Part shown: positions 17,801 through 25,917 of the stretch, piece by piece
Layout of the letters: the number at the start of each line of letters is the position of its first letter
Position numbering within the stretch: the first letter of the stretch is position 1
Assembly: GCA_036377675.1 (NCBI GenBank)
Contig: DASUXY010000018.1
Location: 1-64,000, forward strand
Direction of reading: 5' to 3'
Source: DASUXY01 sp036377675
GTDB taxonomy: Bacteria > Bacillota > Bacilli > Bacillales > Amphibacillaceae
DNA length: 64,000 nucleotides
Translations under genes and position numbers: made by a program
Notes under the pieces: generated by a model
Told to the model about the DNA's origin: nothing
Seen by the model: only the letters and a program-made list of their open reading frames with translations
Database searches by the model: none

Positions 17801-18988
17801 TTACGAATGAGTTGTGGAGGCTTTTTCTTGATACGCAAAATATGTTTCTATGAGTAACTTCGCAGCGATGGGGAGTGCTCGCTCATCGATATCAAATTTT
17901 GGATGATGATGTGGGTATGGATGGCCTTCCTTTTGTGCGCCCGTGAAGAAAAATGCCCCTCGTTTTTCGATTGTGTAGTAAGCAAAGTCTTCACCACTCA
18001 TTACAGGTGGAACTTCTTCAGCGGCATAAACATCGGCTACGTGACGGCTTGATTGTAGAACGAGTTCAGCATCGTCCTCATGATTAACCAGGGGTGGATA
18101 GCCTTTCTCATACTCAAGTGTGTACGTCATATCATTACCGACGCAAAGCCCTTTCGTTATTTTTTCCATTTCATCTATAATTCGTTCCTGAGTCGTTGTC
18201 TTTAAATAACGGACTGTACCTTCCAAATATGCTTTGTCACTAATAATGTTGAAAGCCGTTCCAGCTTCGAATTTTCCGATTGTAACAACGGCTGTGTCTA
18301 ATGGATTTAAGCGTCTCGAGACAATTTGTTGTAATTGGTTTACTAACTGTGCTCCGATGACGAGTGCATCTTTCGTTTCATGTGGATGGGCACCGTGACC
18401 ACCTTGACCTTGAAGTGTAATTTTGAAACGATCGACGCCAGCCATAAAAGCACCCTTAGATGTTTGGACTTTACCAACGGGTACGGTGGCCCATAAATGG
18501 GTACCAAAGACAGCATCGACGTCATCGAGGGTCCCTGATTGTATAATTGGTTTCGCTCCTCCTGGGGCATATTCTTCAGCGTGTTGATGAAGAAATACAA
18601 CTGTACCAGGCAAAAGATTTTTATATTGCTTAAGAACTTTAGCTAAGACGAGTAATGTAGCTGTATGTCCATCGTGTCCACAAGCATGCATCACTCCATC
18701 GACCTTGGAGCGATAAGGGGCATCTTTTTCATCGTGAATCGGTAAGGCATCGAAATCAGCACGAAGGGCGATCGTTTTTCCTGGTTGTTCTCCTTTTAAT
18801 GTAGCGATTACTCCATTTCCTCCAACGCCTGTTTTATAAGGGATACCTAGTTTTTTATAATATTGTGCAATGTAGCGAGCTGTTTCATATTCTTGGAAAG
18901 ATAATTCCGGGTATTGATGTAGATGACGTCGAATGTCGACCATTTCTGGAAAAAGATGATCAATCGTTTGATGAATCTTCTCACGCAT
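17801..18988 (-). CDS. yhaA: YhaA, M20D-family amidohydrolase
   Basis: 395-aa metal-dependent amidohydrolase of the M20D peptidase family (N-acyl-amino acid or hippurate hydrolase type). Metal-site motifs: RADFDALP near residue 77, HACGHDGH near residue 101, a His/Glu pair in HQHAEEYAPGGA, and HPKFD at the C-terminus; the dimerisation domain lies in the middle. B. subtilis has YhaA in the same ecs neighbourhood, here on the opposite strand. The acyl-amino acid substrate cannot be told from sequence. Confidence 0.88.
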   Translation of the reverse strand: MREKIHQTIDHLFPEMVDIRRHLHQYPELSFQEYETARYIAQYYKKLGIPYKTGVGGNGVIATLKGEQPGKTIALRADFDALPIHDEKDAPYRSKVDGVMHACGHDGHTATLLVLAKVLKQYKNLLPGTVVFLHQHAEEYAPGGAKPIIQSGTLDDVDAVFGTHLWATVPVGKVQTSKGAFMAGVDRFKITLQGQGGHGAHPHETKDALVIGAQLVNQLQQIVSRRLNPLDTAVVTIGKFEAGTAFNIISDKAYLEGTVRYLKTTTQERIIDEMEKITKGLCVGNDMTYTLEYEKGYPPLVNHEDDAELVLQSSRHVADVYAAEEVPPVMSGEDFAYYTIEKRGAFFFTGAQKEGHPYPHHHPKFDIDERALPIAAKLLIETYFAYQEKASTTHS

Positions 18989-19292
18989 AATTGATCCTCC
19001 TATCTTTCTTTTCTAATAATTATATCACTTATCAAACAATAAAAGAATGCGCATATTAAGTTCATCCATAATTTTCGCTTTGAAGAAAGGTTTACGTGTG
19101 TGGGACGCTCGAATTTAGAAATGACAGCGACACACTGTACTCCTATGCTAATTCTTCAAGTCATCGGTTAATCGTTTCATCTTGAATCATAAAAACGACC
19201 TCATTCAATTCTTTATAATGGTTGTATCCTACTTGGAAAGAGTTCAAACATTAACATTTATAGTGCTATTCAAGAAAGGAGTTGTTTATCGA
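18989..19292. other. Intergenic region with no recognisable gene
   Basis: About 300 bp separating divergent yhaA and the PAP2 gene. The reading frame of the PAP2 gene is open up to 19182, but there is no ribosome site before 19278. No clear promoter or hairpin was found. Confidence 0.5.
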
Positions 19293-19931
19293 ATGAAAAA
19301 ACAGAGGAACGTAGAAATATGGATAGCCATCCTGTTCTTCTTGCTCATCGGGGTCTGGGTCATTAAAATTATAAACGATGAAGTACCATTCGTTGATCAA
19401 TGGACGAGAGCTTTTCCTCTGTCGATGGCCGACACGCATTGGTACACCTTTTTTCGAACGATAACAACTTTTGGCTCAAGAACGTTTTTAATTCCTTTTA
19501 CGATTGTGATGGCCCTTTGTTTTTGGTGGATGTATCGAGATTGGTTTCCTGCTTTATTGTTGAGTGGGGGAACGTTATTCACGCACTATTTCAATCAAGC
19601 GATTAAATATATCGTAGCTAGAGAAAGGCCGACTTTGTCAGCTGTTTTACATGCGAAAGGGTATAGTTTTCCATCGGGTCATGCGATGATTTCGCTTGTC
19701 TGTTATGGATTAGTTGCCTATTTTATTGTAAAAAAGCTTCATTCATCGGGGTGGATGATATTTATAAAAATGAGCTTTGGATTCATCGTTTTGCTCATCG
19801 GTCTAAGCCGATTTATTATTAATGTCCACTATGTAACAGATATTGTTTCTGGTTTTTTTATCGGGATGATCTGTTTAGAAGTTTTCATTTATTTAGATAA
19901 ACGGAAAGACTTAAGGAGAGCTCCGTCTTGA
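19293..19931 (+). CDS. PAP2-family lipid phosphatase, membrane-bound
   Basis: 212 aa from the ATG at 19293, chosen for AAAGGAG 11 nt upstream; a frame extension to 19182 lacks a site. About six membrane helices. All three PAP2 phosphatase motifs are intact: KYIVARERP, YSFPSGHAM and SRFIINVHYVTD (the K-x6-RP, PSGH and SR-x5-H-x3-D signatures). Probably dephosphorylates phosphatidylglycerol phosphate, undecaprenyl pyrophosphate or a similar lipid on the outer face of the membrane; the substrate is unresolved. Stands alone. Confidence 0.88.
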   Translation: MKKQRNVEIWIAILFFLLIGVWVIKIINDEVPFVDQWTRAFPLSMADTHWYTFFRTITTFGSRTFLIPFTIVMALCFWWMYRDWFPALLLSGGTLFTHYFNQAIKYIVARERPTLSAVLHAKGYSFPSGHAMISLVCYGLVAYFIVKKLHSSGWMIFIKMSFGFIVLLIGLSRFIINVHYVTDIVSGFFIGMICLEVFIYLDKRKDLRRAPS

Positions 19932-20446
19932 GACGAGGATGAAGCAAAATAAGGATGGTTTTTCCTCTTCGTTCTCGTATACAATAAGGGGAAGAAGTTG
20001 AGAAGAAGTTGTCTGATTGAAGAGAGCCGAATGGGTTTCTCGTAAATAATTGATAAATGAAAATTGTAAATGGAATTAAAATAGGATTGACCTTATTTCA
20101 AGGCCTATTTTGGCTACATAATCCAGTAAAGGGTACTATTTCTCATAATAAATTAGCCTAGACTTATATAGTCAGCCATATATTTCATACCATAAATGTT
20201 CACGCATAGGTGTATGTGAATAAATTATCGATGTAAACAATCATATTAATGATCACACCGCATGTATCATAGCGGTGTCTTTTATTCAGCGAGAGGATTA
20301 ACGTTTTTGTTAATCCGTTACTAGGTAGTGATGTCAATGAACAGCAAGCGTGAAATCCACGTATACATATTCATCTAAATGTATAATAAAACAATTTTTC
20401 CTTCACCTTAACGACAGGTCGCCTACACAAATTAATAAATATGCAC
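19932..20446. other. 515-bp intergenic region with an unassigned terminator
   Basis: Holds a good intrinsic terminator for the + strand at 20255-20285 (CACCGC/GCGGTG-type stem with a 10-nt loop and TCTTTTATT), 324 bp after the PAP2 gene, and a smaller hairpin near 20199-20221. No protein gene is visible. It could end the PAP2 transcript or an unannotated small RNA. Confidence 0.5.
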
Positions 20447-20474
20447 TTGATTTTATTATTATACATTTTATAAT
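20447..20474 (+). promoter_or_regulatory. argC promoter with ArgR-box-like sequence
   Basis: TTGATT (20447-20452), a 16-nt spacer and TATAAT (20469-20474). The spacer read on the minus strand (ATGTATAATAATAAAATCAAG-like, across 20445-20466) resembles the Bacillus ARG box, and a second similar AT-rich tract lies near 20377. ArgR/AhrC repression is therefore likely, but the box match is approximate. Confidence 0.55.
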
Positions 20475-20507
20475 AGAGTCTATATAGAAATTTAAAGGAG
20501 GAGTAAC

Positions 20508-21545
20508 ATGAACGTCTCAATTATAGGAGCAACAGGATACGGAGGGGCCGAATTAGTTCGCATATTGCAGGCACATCCAGACGTTGCGATTTATTCCGTT
20601 CACTCTTCCAGCAGACATGGAACACCGATGATCGATAGTTATCCACATATGCAGACAGTGGCAGATTTACTGTTGGAAGATATAGACGTTGATATATTAC
20701 AAAGGGAAGTCGATCTCGTCTTTCTCGCGACGCCATCAGGGGTTTCAGCAAAGCTGGCTCCTAAATTACTCGCTAGAGGATTAAAAGTGATTGACTTATC
20801 AGGTGATTTTCGTTTGAAAGATCGCCAAATGTACAAATCATGGTACGGAAAAGAAGCAGGAGATTACGAATGGTTGAAAAAGGCAGTATACGGATTAACC
20901 GAATGGGTGGAGGAAGACTTACAACAAGTGGATTTTATTGCGAATCCAGGCTGTTACCCGACGGCAACATTACTCGGTCTGGCACCATTGGTAAAGAGTG
21001 AATTGATCGATCCAAGCTCGATTATTGTTGATGCAAAATCAGGTGTTTCCGGTGCTGGTCGTGGCATATCAGAAACGTCCCATTTCTCAGAAACAAATGA
21101 AAGTACGAAAATATATAAAGTGAATGCTCACCAACATACTCCAGAAATCGAACAGATGTTAGTCAGCTGGAATGATGCGATCCAACCGATTACATTTAGT
21201 ACACATTTAGTGCCGATGACGAGAGGGATTATGGCGACAATCTATGTCGATGCAATGAAAGAAACGAATCTCGATGAAATTTATAATTTATATATGGAGA
21301 GTTACAAAGATGTATATTTCGTGAGAGTGCGAGAAAAAGGTGTGTTTCCAAGTACGAAAGAAGTAGCTGGATCGAATTTTTGTGATCTTGGTTTAGCGTA
21401 TGATGAACGGACCCAACGAATTACAATTGTTTCCGTCATTGATAATTTAGTCAAAGGTGCTGCCGGTCAAGCTGTACAAAATATGAATAAAATGCTAGGG
21501 ATGGATGAGAAAACGGGGTTAGCATTTGTACCTATTTATCCGTGA
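20508..21545 (+). CDS. argC: N-acetyl-gamma-glutamyl-phosphate reductase
   Basis: Third step of ornithine synthesis: NADPH reduction of N-acetylglutamyl phosphate to the semialdehyde. 345 aa; N-terminal Rossmann motif GATGYGGAE at residues 7-15, catalytic Cys in NPGCYPTA (about residue 148), and a His in the HQHTPEIEQ segment. GGAGGAG ribosome site. First gene of argCJBD. Confidence 0.97.
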   Translation: MNVSIIGATGYGGAELVRILQAHPDVAIYSVHSSSRHGTPMIDSYPHMQTVADLLLEDIDVDILQREVDLVFLATPSGVSAKLAPKLLARGLKVIDLSGDFRLKDRQMYKSWYGKEAGDYEWLKKAVYGLTEWVEEDLQQVDFIANPGCYPTATLLGLAPLVKSELIDPSSIIVDAKSGVSGAGRGISETSHFSETNESTKIYKVNAHQHTPEIEQMLVSWNDAIQPITFSTHLVPMTRGIMATIYVDAMKETNLDEIYNLYMESYKDVYFVRVREKGVFPSTKEVAGSNFCDLGLAYDERTQRITIVSVIDNLVKGAAGQAVQNMNKMLGMDEKTGLAFVPIYP

Positions 21546-21593
21546 GCCCAACCGTAAACTACTTCTCTACATCATCTGAAGGGAGAGAAATAA

Positions 21594-22820
21594 ATGACAG
21601 TCATCAAAAACAAAATTAAAAAAATGAATGATGGATCGGTTGTATCACCAGCAGGGTTTCAAGTTGCTGGGATCCATTCAGGAGTGAAAAGAAAACGAAA
21701 TGATTTAGGTATAATTGTTTGTGACGTGCCAGCAACTGCTGCAGCGATGTATACGACGAATAACATTCAAGCAGCCCCAATCAAGGTGACAAAAGAAAGC
21801 ATCGGTGTAGAAGGAAAGTTACAAGCAGTTATCGTCAATAGCGGTAATGCGAATGCATGCACAGGTGAGAAAGGTGAGAGAGATGCCTATGCGATGCGGA
21901 ATGAAGTTGCAAAGACTTTTTCAATTAAAGAACATCACATCGCTGTAGGTTCAACAGGTGTCATCGGAGAAGAGATGCCGATGGATAAAATTATCCCTTC
22001 AATCAAAAGCTTAAAGCTAGGTAAGGATCCGAATGATGCTGAGGCGTTTAATCAATCCATTTTGACGACAGATACAGTGAACAAATCATCGGGTTATGAA
22101 GCAACGATTGATGGGAAGCAAGTTCGGATTGCTGGGGCAGCGAAAGGGTCGGGAATGATTGCACCGAATATGGCTACGATGCTTGCTTTTGTGACAACAG
22201 ATGTAGCGATTGACTCAGATGTACTTCAACAAGCGCTACGACAGGTTACCGACCAAACGTTTAATTGTATTACAGTTGATGGAGATACATCAACGAATGA
22301 TATGGTACTCGCTATGGCTAGTGGTCATGCCGGCAACGAAAGGCTGACACCCCAACATAAAGATTGGTCTGTTTTTATGGAGATGTTACATCGAACTTGT
22401 GAAGATTTAGCGAAAATGATTGCTCGTGACGGAGAAGGGGCTACAACTTTGATTGAAGCTGAAGTTAATGGTGCTAAAAACCGTCGGGAAGCTATTAAAG
22501 TGGCAAAATCAATCGTCGGATCATCTTTAGTGAAGACAGCTGTATTCGGAGCGGATGCAAATTGGGGGCGGATTTTAGCAGCAATCGGTTATAGTGGAGC
22601 GACGATTGATCCTAACACAATTGATATTTTTATTGGAGATGTTGCTTTAGTTAAAGAAAGTAAGCCAGTTACTTATGATGAAAAAGAAGTTTTTGAACGT
22701 TTGCGCAATGATTTTGTAAAAATAACGGTAGATTTACATGTCGGAGCTGAAGGTGGTAAAGCTTGGGGTTGTGATTTAACATATGATTATGTGCAAATCA
22801 ATGCGAGTTATCGCACGTAA
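21594..22820 (+). CDS. argJ: Bifunctional ornithine acetyltransferase / N-acetylglutamate synthase
   Basis: 408 aa. Recycles the acetyl group from N-acetylornithine to glutamate, giving a cyclic pathway. Self-cleavage site visible as MIAPNMATML, where the Thr of ATML becomes the N-terminal nucleophile of the beta chain. Whether it is mono- or bifunctional cannot be read directly; the absence of a separate argA nearby favours bifunctional. GGGAGAG site before the ATG. Confidence 0.96.
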   Translation: MTVIKNKIKKMNDGSVVSPAGFQVAGIHSGVKRKRNDLGIIVCDVPATAAAMYTTNNIQAAPIKVTKESIGVEGKLQAVIVNSGNANACTGEKGERDAYAMRNEVAKTFSIKEHHIAVGSTGVIGEEMPMDKIIPSIKSLKLGKDPNDAEAFNQSILTTDTVNKSSGYEATIDGKQVRIAGAAKGSGMIAPNMATMLAFVTTDVAIDSDVLQQALRQVTDQTFNCITVDGDTSTNDMVLAMASGHAGNERLTPQHKDWSVFMEMLHRTCEDLAKMIARDGEGATTLIEAEVNGAKNRREAIKVAKSIVGSSLVKTAVFGADANWGRILAAIGYSGATIDPNTIDIFIGDVALVKESKPVTYDEKEVFERLRNDFVKITVDLHVGAEGGKAWGCDLTYDYVQINASYRT

Positions 22821-22924
22821 TGGTACAGAACATCGTTTACGATACAATGTTCGTCTGTTCGATTCAATCGATTAAATAAGTTATATGAAAAATAATAGGT
22901 AAAGTCATATCAAGGAGGATCAAT

Positions 22925-23701
22925 TTGAAAGGGATTATCGTACTGAAATGTGGAGGAAGTACAATGCAGCAGCTTCCTGATCGTTTTTTTACAAATATTT
23001 CTGCTTTGCAAAAAAACGGCTATCAACCAATTATCGTCCATGGTGGTGGTCCAGCTATTCAGGAAATGCTCAATCGCTTGCAGATTAAGTCTGAATTCGT
23101 TGACGGTTTACGGAAGACGAGTAAGCAAGCGATGGATGTTGTCGAGATGGTTTTAACGGGGAAAATCAATAATGATATTGCAAACAGAGTTAATCGCACT
23201 GGTCTTCAAGCAATTGGAATATGTGGTACAGACGCTAACTTGTTAACAGCGAAACCGAAAGATTTTGAACGATACGGATATGTCGGAGAAGTGACAAATG
23301 TCAATGTTACTTTTCTTAAAAAAATAATCAATTCAGGAGTGGTGCCTGTTATTGCCCCTGTTGCAATCTCAGAAGATGGAGAGCGATACAATATCAATGC
23401 GGATACAGCAGCAGGGGCAGTCGCCAAAGCGATGCAGGCAGAACAATTAATTTTTGTTACAGATGTTCCTGGAATTATGAATAATGATCGGTTATTAAAA
23501 TGTGTAACGGATGAAGAAATTGAACAGATGATAACAGAAGGAACGATTCACGGAGGAATGATTCCGAAAGTGAAAGCGGCTGTTCAATGTTTAAGCGAAG
23601 ATTTGCAAGAAGTGCTGATCGTCGATGGGCAACAGGCTTATCCCGTTGAAAGGAAAGAGTTTGCAGGAACTATTATAAAAAAATCAGTAGGAGTTGTATA
23701 G
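22925..23701 (+). CDS. argB: Acetylglutamate kinase
   Basis: 258-aa amino-acid kinase phosphorylating N-acetylglutamate. N-terminal KCGGST and HGGGPAI (residues about 40-46) phosphate-binding loops; DVPGIM and GGMIPK near the C-terminus. TTG start at 22925 after AAGGAGGATC. It lacks the N-terminal helix of the arginine-sensitive hexameric kinases, so direct feedback inhibition by arginine is less likely (inference). Confidence 0.96.
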   Translation: MKGIIVLKCGGSTMQQLPDRFFTNISALQKNGYQPIIVHGGGPAIQEMLNRLQIKSEFVDGLRKTSKQAMDVVEMVLTGKINNDIANRVNRTGLQAIGICGTDANLLTAKPKDFERYGYVGEVTNVNVTFLKKIINSGVVPVIAPVAISEDGERYNINADTAAGAVAKAMQAEQLIFVTDVPGIMNNDRLLKCVTDEEIEQMITEGTIHGGMIPKVKAAVQCLSEDLQEVLIVDGQQAYPVERKEFAGTIIKKSVGVV

Positions 23702-23702
23702 T

Positions 23703-24848
23703 ATGACTGTTTTATTACCAACGTATAAACGTTTCGATCTACAAGTTGCCCAGGCTTCAGGGACGACTGTTAAAGATACCGAAGGAAAAACATACCTTGA
23801 TTTTGGATCAGGAATTGGGGTGTGTAATTTAGGTCATCGTCATCCCGCTGTCCAAAAAGCGATAGAAGCACAATTAAATAAATATTGGCACGTATCTAAC
23901 TTATATCACCAGCCGATTCAAGAAGAAGTAGCACAAATGTTGATTGAGAACAGTTGTGGAGATCACGTTTTCTTTTGTAATAGCGGCGCAGAAGCGAATG
24001 AAGCGGCTCTTAAATTAGCTCGGAAAGCAACTGGAAAAAGAAAAGTGATTACTTTTTTACAGTCTTTTCATGGTCGTACGTTCGGAACGATGGCAGCGAC
24101 TGGTCAAGATAAAATAAAGCAAGGATTTGGACCTGTCCTTGAGACGTTTGAGTATGTTCCGTATAATGATATTTCGGCAGTAAAAGAAGCTGTTGATGGG
24201 GATACGGCTGCCGTAATGTTAGAAGTGATTCAAGGAGAAGGGGGCGTAATCCCGGCAGAGCAAACGTTTCTTAAAGAACTTGAACAATTATGTGAGCATG
24301 AAGGAATTTTGTTAATTGTCGATGAAGTGCAAACGGGAGTTGGGCGGACTGGAAAAGCATTTGGCCATTCTCATTACGGTATTTCACCCGACATTATTTC
24401 TGTTGCTAAAGGGCTAGGTAATGGTGTTCCAGTCGGGGCAATCATTGCAAGCTCCAGTCTGTATGAACATTTTGGACCAGGATCACACGGGACGACTTTT
24501 GGTGGAAATCCAATTGCCATGGCTGCCGCGAAAGCTGTGTTAGAAAACGTTTTTCAAGATGAATTTTTAGAAGATGTGACAAAAAAAGGACAATACTTAC
24601 AAGATGAATTGAAGCGAAAAGTAGCTCACTTACCGGTAGTGGATTATATTCGTGGTAAAGGGTTAATGATTGGAATCGTCTGTAATGGGGATGTTTCCTC
24701 TATAATCAACCTTCTCATCTCAAAAGGACTCCTCGTCTTAGGTGCTGGAGAGAGTGTAATTCGTCTTTTACCTCCGTTAACTGTTTCTAAGGAAGAAATG
24801 AATGAGGCGGTAACGATTCTTGAAAGTGTATTGCGTGATGTTTCATAA
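23703..24848 (+). CDS. argD: Acetylornithine aminotransferase
   Basis: 381-aa class III PLP aminotransferase. PLP lysine in SVAKGLGNG; substrate/PLP motifs SGAEANEAA, FHGRTFG and DEVQTGVGRTG. ATG 23703 is used because GGAG (23690-23693) is 9 nt upstream; the argB stop is 1 nt before it. Last gene of the cluster: argF and carAB, which follow in many bacilli, are absent. A related enzyme, rocD, is at 59889. Confidence 0.95.
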   Translation: MTVLLPTYKRFDLQVAQASGTTVKDTEGKTYLDFGSGIGVCNLGHRHPAVQKAIEAQLNKYWHVSNLYHQPIQEEVAQMLIENSCGDHVFFCNSGAEANEAALKLARKATGKRKVITFLQSFHGRTFGTMAATGQDKIKQGFGPVLETFEYVPYNDISAVKEAVDGDTAAVMLEVIQGEGGVIPAEQTFLKELEQLCEHEGILLIVDEVQTGVGRTGKAFGHSHYGISPDIISVAKGLGNGVPVGAIIASSSLYEHFGPGSHGTTFGGNPIAMAAAKAVLENVFQDEFLEDVTKKGQYLQDELKRKVAHLPVVDYIRGKGLMIGIVCNGDVSSIINLLISKGLLVLGAGESVIRLLPPLTVSKEEMNEAVTILESVLRDVS

Positions 24849-25110
24849 GCGAAGATCGCGTTATCAATCGTCAATTGGACGGAGATGTACTCGTCATCGT
24901 GCCAGAGTAGAAACGCTCCGTTCTTTTAGCATTGTTAAAAACGGAATAGTCGTTTCGCCTCCCGTCCTAACACCTACGCACGTCTACTTCCGTACAGATG
25001 CGGTTAAGAACAACGGTGAATTGTGTGATTTTCCATTCGACAATCTGTGTCAAAATCGCAAAGTTGTAAAAATAACCTCGGATTATAACCGAGGCTATTT
25101 TAATTTTTTG
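24849..25110 (+). terminator. Post-argD spacer ending in the arg-operon terminator
   Basis: CCTCGG (25077-25082) pairs with CCGAGG (25090-25095), extended by AATA/TATT, then TTTTAATTTTTT. The 220 bp before it have no gene; a short frame open from argD to 24910 ends in a peptide-like stretch (GDVLVIVPE) that could be chance or a remnant. Confidence 0.75.
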
Positions 25111-25232
25111 TAATTTCACGAACATTGTCCTCTCAAAAAAAACATTTGTACCCCTCAAAAGATTTTTTCGTAATTTGTAACAAATTTGTAAAAAAAGAAA
25201 TTGTCATTCGCACTTCCTTATTGCCATGCACA

Positions 25233-25246
25233 TGTAAGCGTATCCA
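25233..25246. promoter_or_regulatory. Candidate CcpA (cre) site upstream of ilvB
   Basis: TGTAAGCGTATCCA fits the cre consensus well. Relative to the predicted start at about 25328 it covers roughly -95 to -82, the place where CcpA activates the ilv-leu operon in B. subtilis. Confidence 0.65.
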
Positions 25247-25292
25247 AAAGAATCGACTAATCAAAAGTATCGAAAAACTTTCAAAATAGGTA

Positions 25293-25321
25293 TTGACCAT
25301 TTCGCGTAAACGTTATATGAT
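25293..25321 (+). promoter_or_regulatory. Promoter of the ilv-leu operon
   Basis: TTGACC (25293-25298), a 17-nt spacer and TATGAT (25316-25321): a strong sigma-A promoter. A partial CodY-like 15-mer AATTTTCATTCAATT lies downstream at about 25393-25407. Confidence 0.85.
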
Positions 25322-25424
25322 AAACGGCAATATCATTTAGAAATCAACCACGTTCCGTTTCAAACGATGGAAGTTGATTCGATTGTATAAATAATTTTCA
25401 TTCAATTGGAAAATGTTTAACATG

Positions 25425-25722
25425 ATGACGGGAATAAAGGAACAAATACCATTGTATTCACAGAGATCCGAGGTTGCTGAAAGCTCGGAAATACATTTTT
25501 GTTCTGACATCGTCCCCGAGTGCCGTGCTGAATGGCTCATCCTATTAGGCTCGGTCAGGTGAACTCTCTTCACCTGTTATCAAAATTGGCTAGTTATAGC
25601 CGGTGAGATAGCATTCCGGAAGGATGCTATAAAATCGGGTGGTACCGTGAAAGGAAGGCTCTTTTCACCCCTATTATTCTGTAAATATGCAGAGGTATGG
25701 GATGAAAAGAGCCTTTTTCTAT
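25425..25722 (+). promoter_or_regulatory. T-box tRNA-sensing riboswitch leader of ilvB
   Basis: Transcription antitermination leader. Conserved elements in order: AGAGA/GGTTGCTGAAAGC of Stem I (near 25461-25487), CCGAGTGCCGTGCTGAA after the specifier loop, the T-box core GGGTGGTACCGTG (25637-25649) with UGGU to pair with a tRNA ACCA end, and a terminator formed by AAGGCTCTTTTCA (25655-25667) and TGAAAAGAGCCTT (25703-25715) followed by TTT. The codon in the specifier position reads ATC (25509-25511), suggesting tRNA-Ile; GTC (Val) directly after is the alternative. B. subtilis ilv-leu uses a Leu codon. Confidence 0.93.
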
Positions 25723-25917
25723 TTGGGACCGCCTCTAGCGAGTAGTATTCATTCCGTTCATCGAAAGAATTGAGCTACTGCTAAATAATTATTCATCGGG
25801 GGGAGTATTCCTTATTGAACAATGGTTGACTGAACCGTACGATTATTCATCATTCAGTTACTTAACGACTGGATGAGGTTTATTTCATAACATAATTATT
25901 CAAGGAGGCATATAGCA

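Noticed and set aside
24820..25113. 97-codon frame after argD
   Set aside because: Arg/Ser-rich random-looking peptide that reads through the arg terminator; no start signal.
25393..25407. CodY box in the ilv leader
   Set aside because: About 11 of 14 defined positions fit, but AT-rich background makes such matches common; mentioned only as partial.
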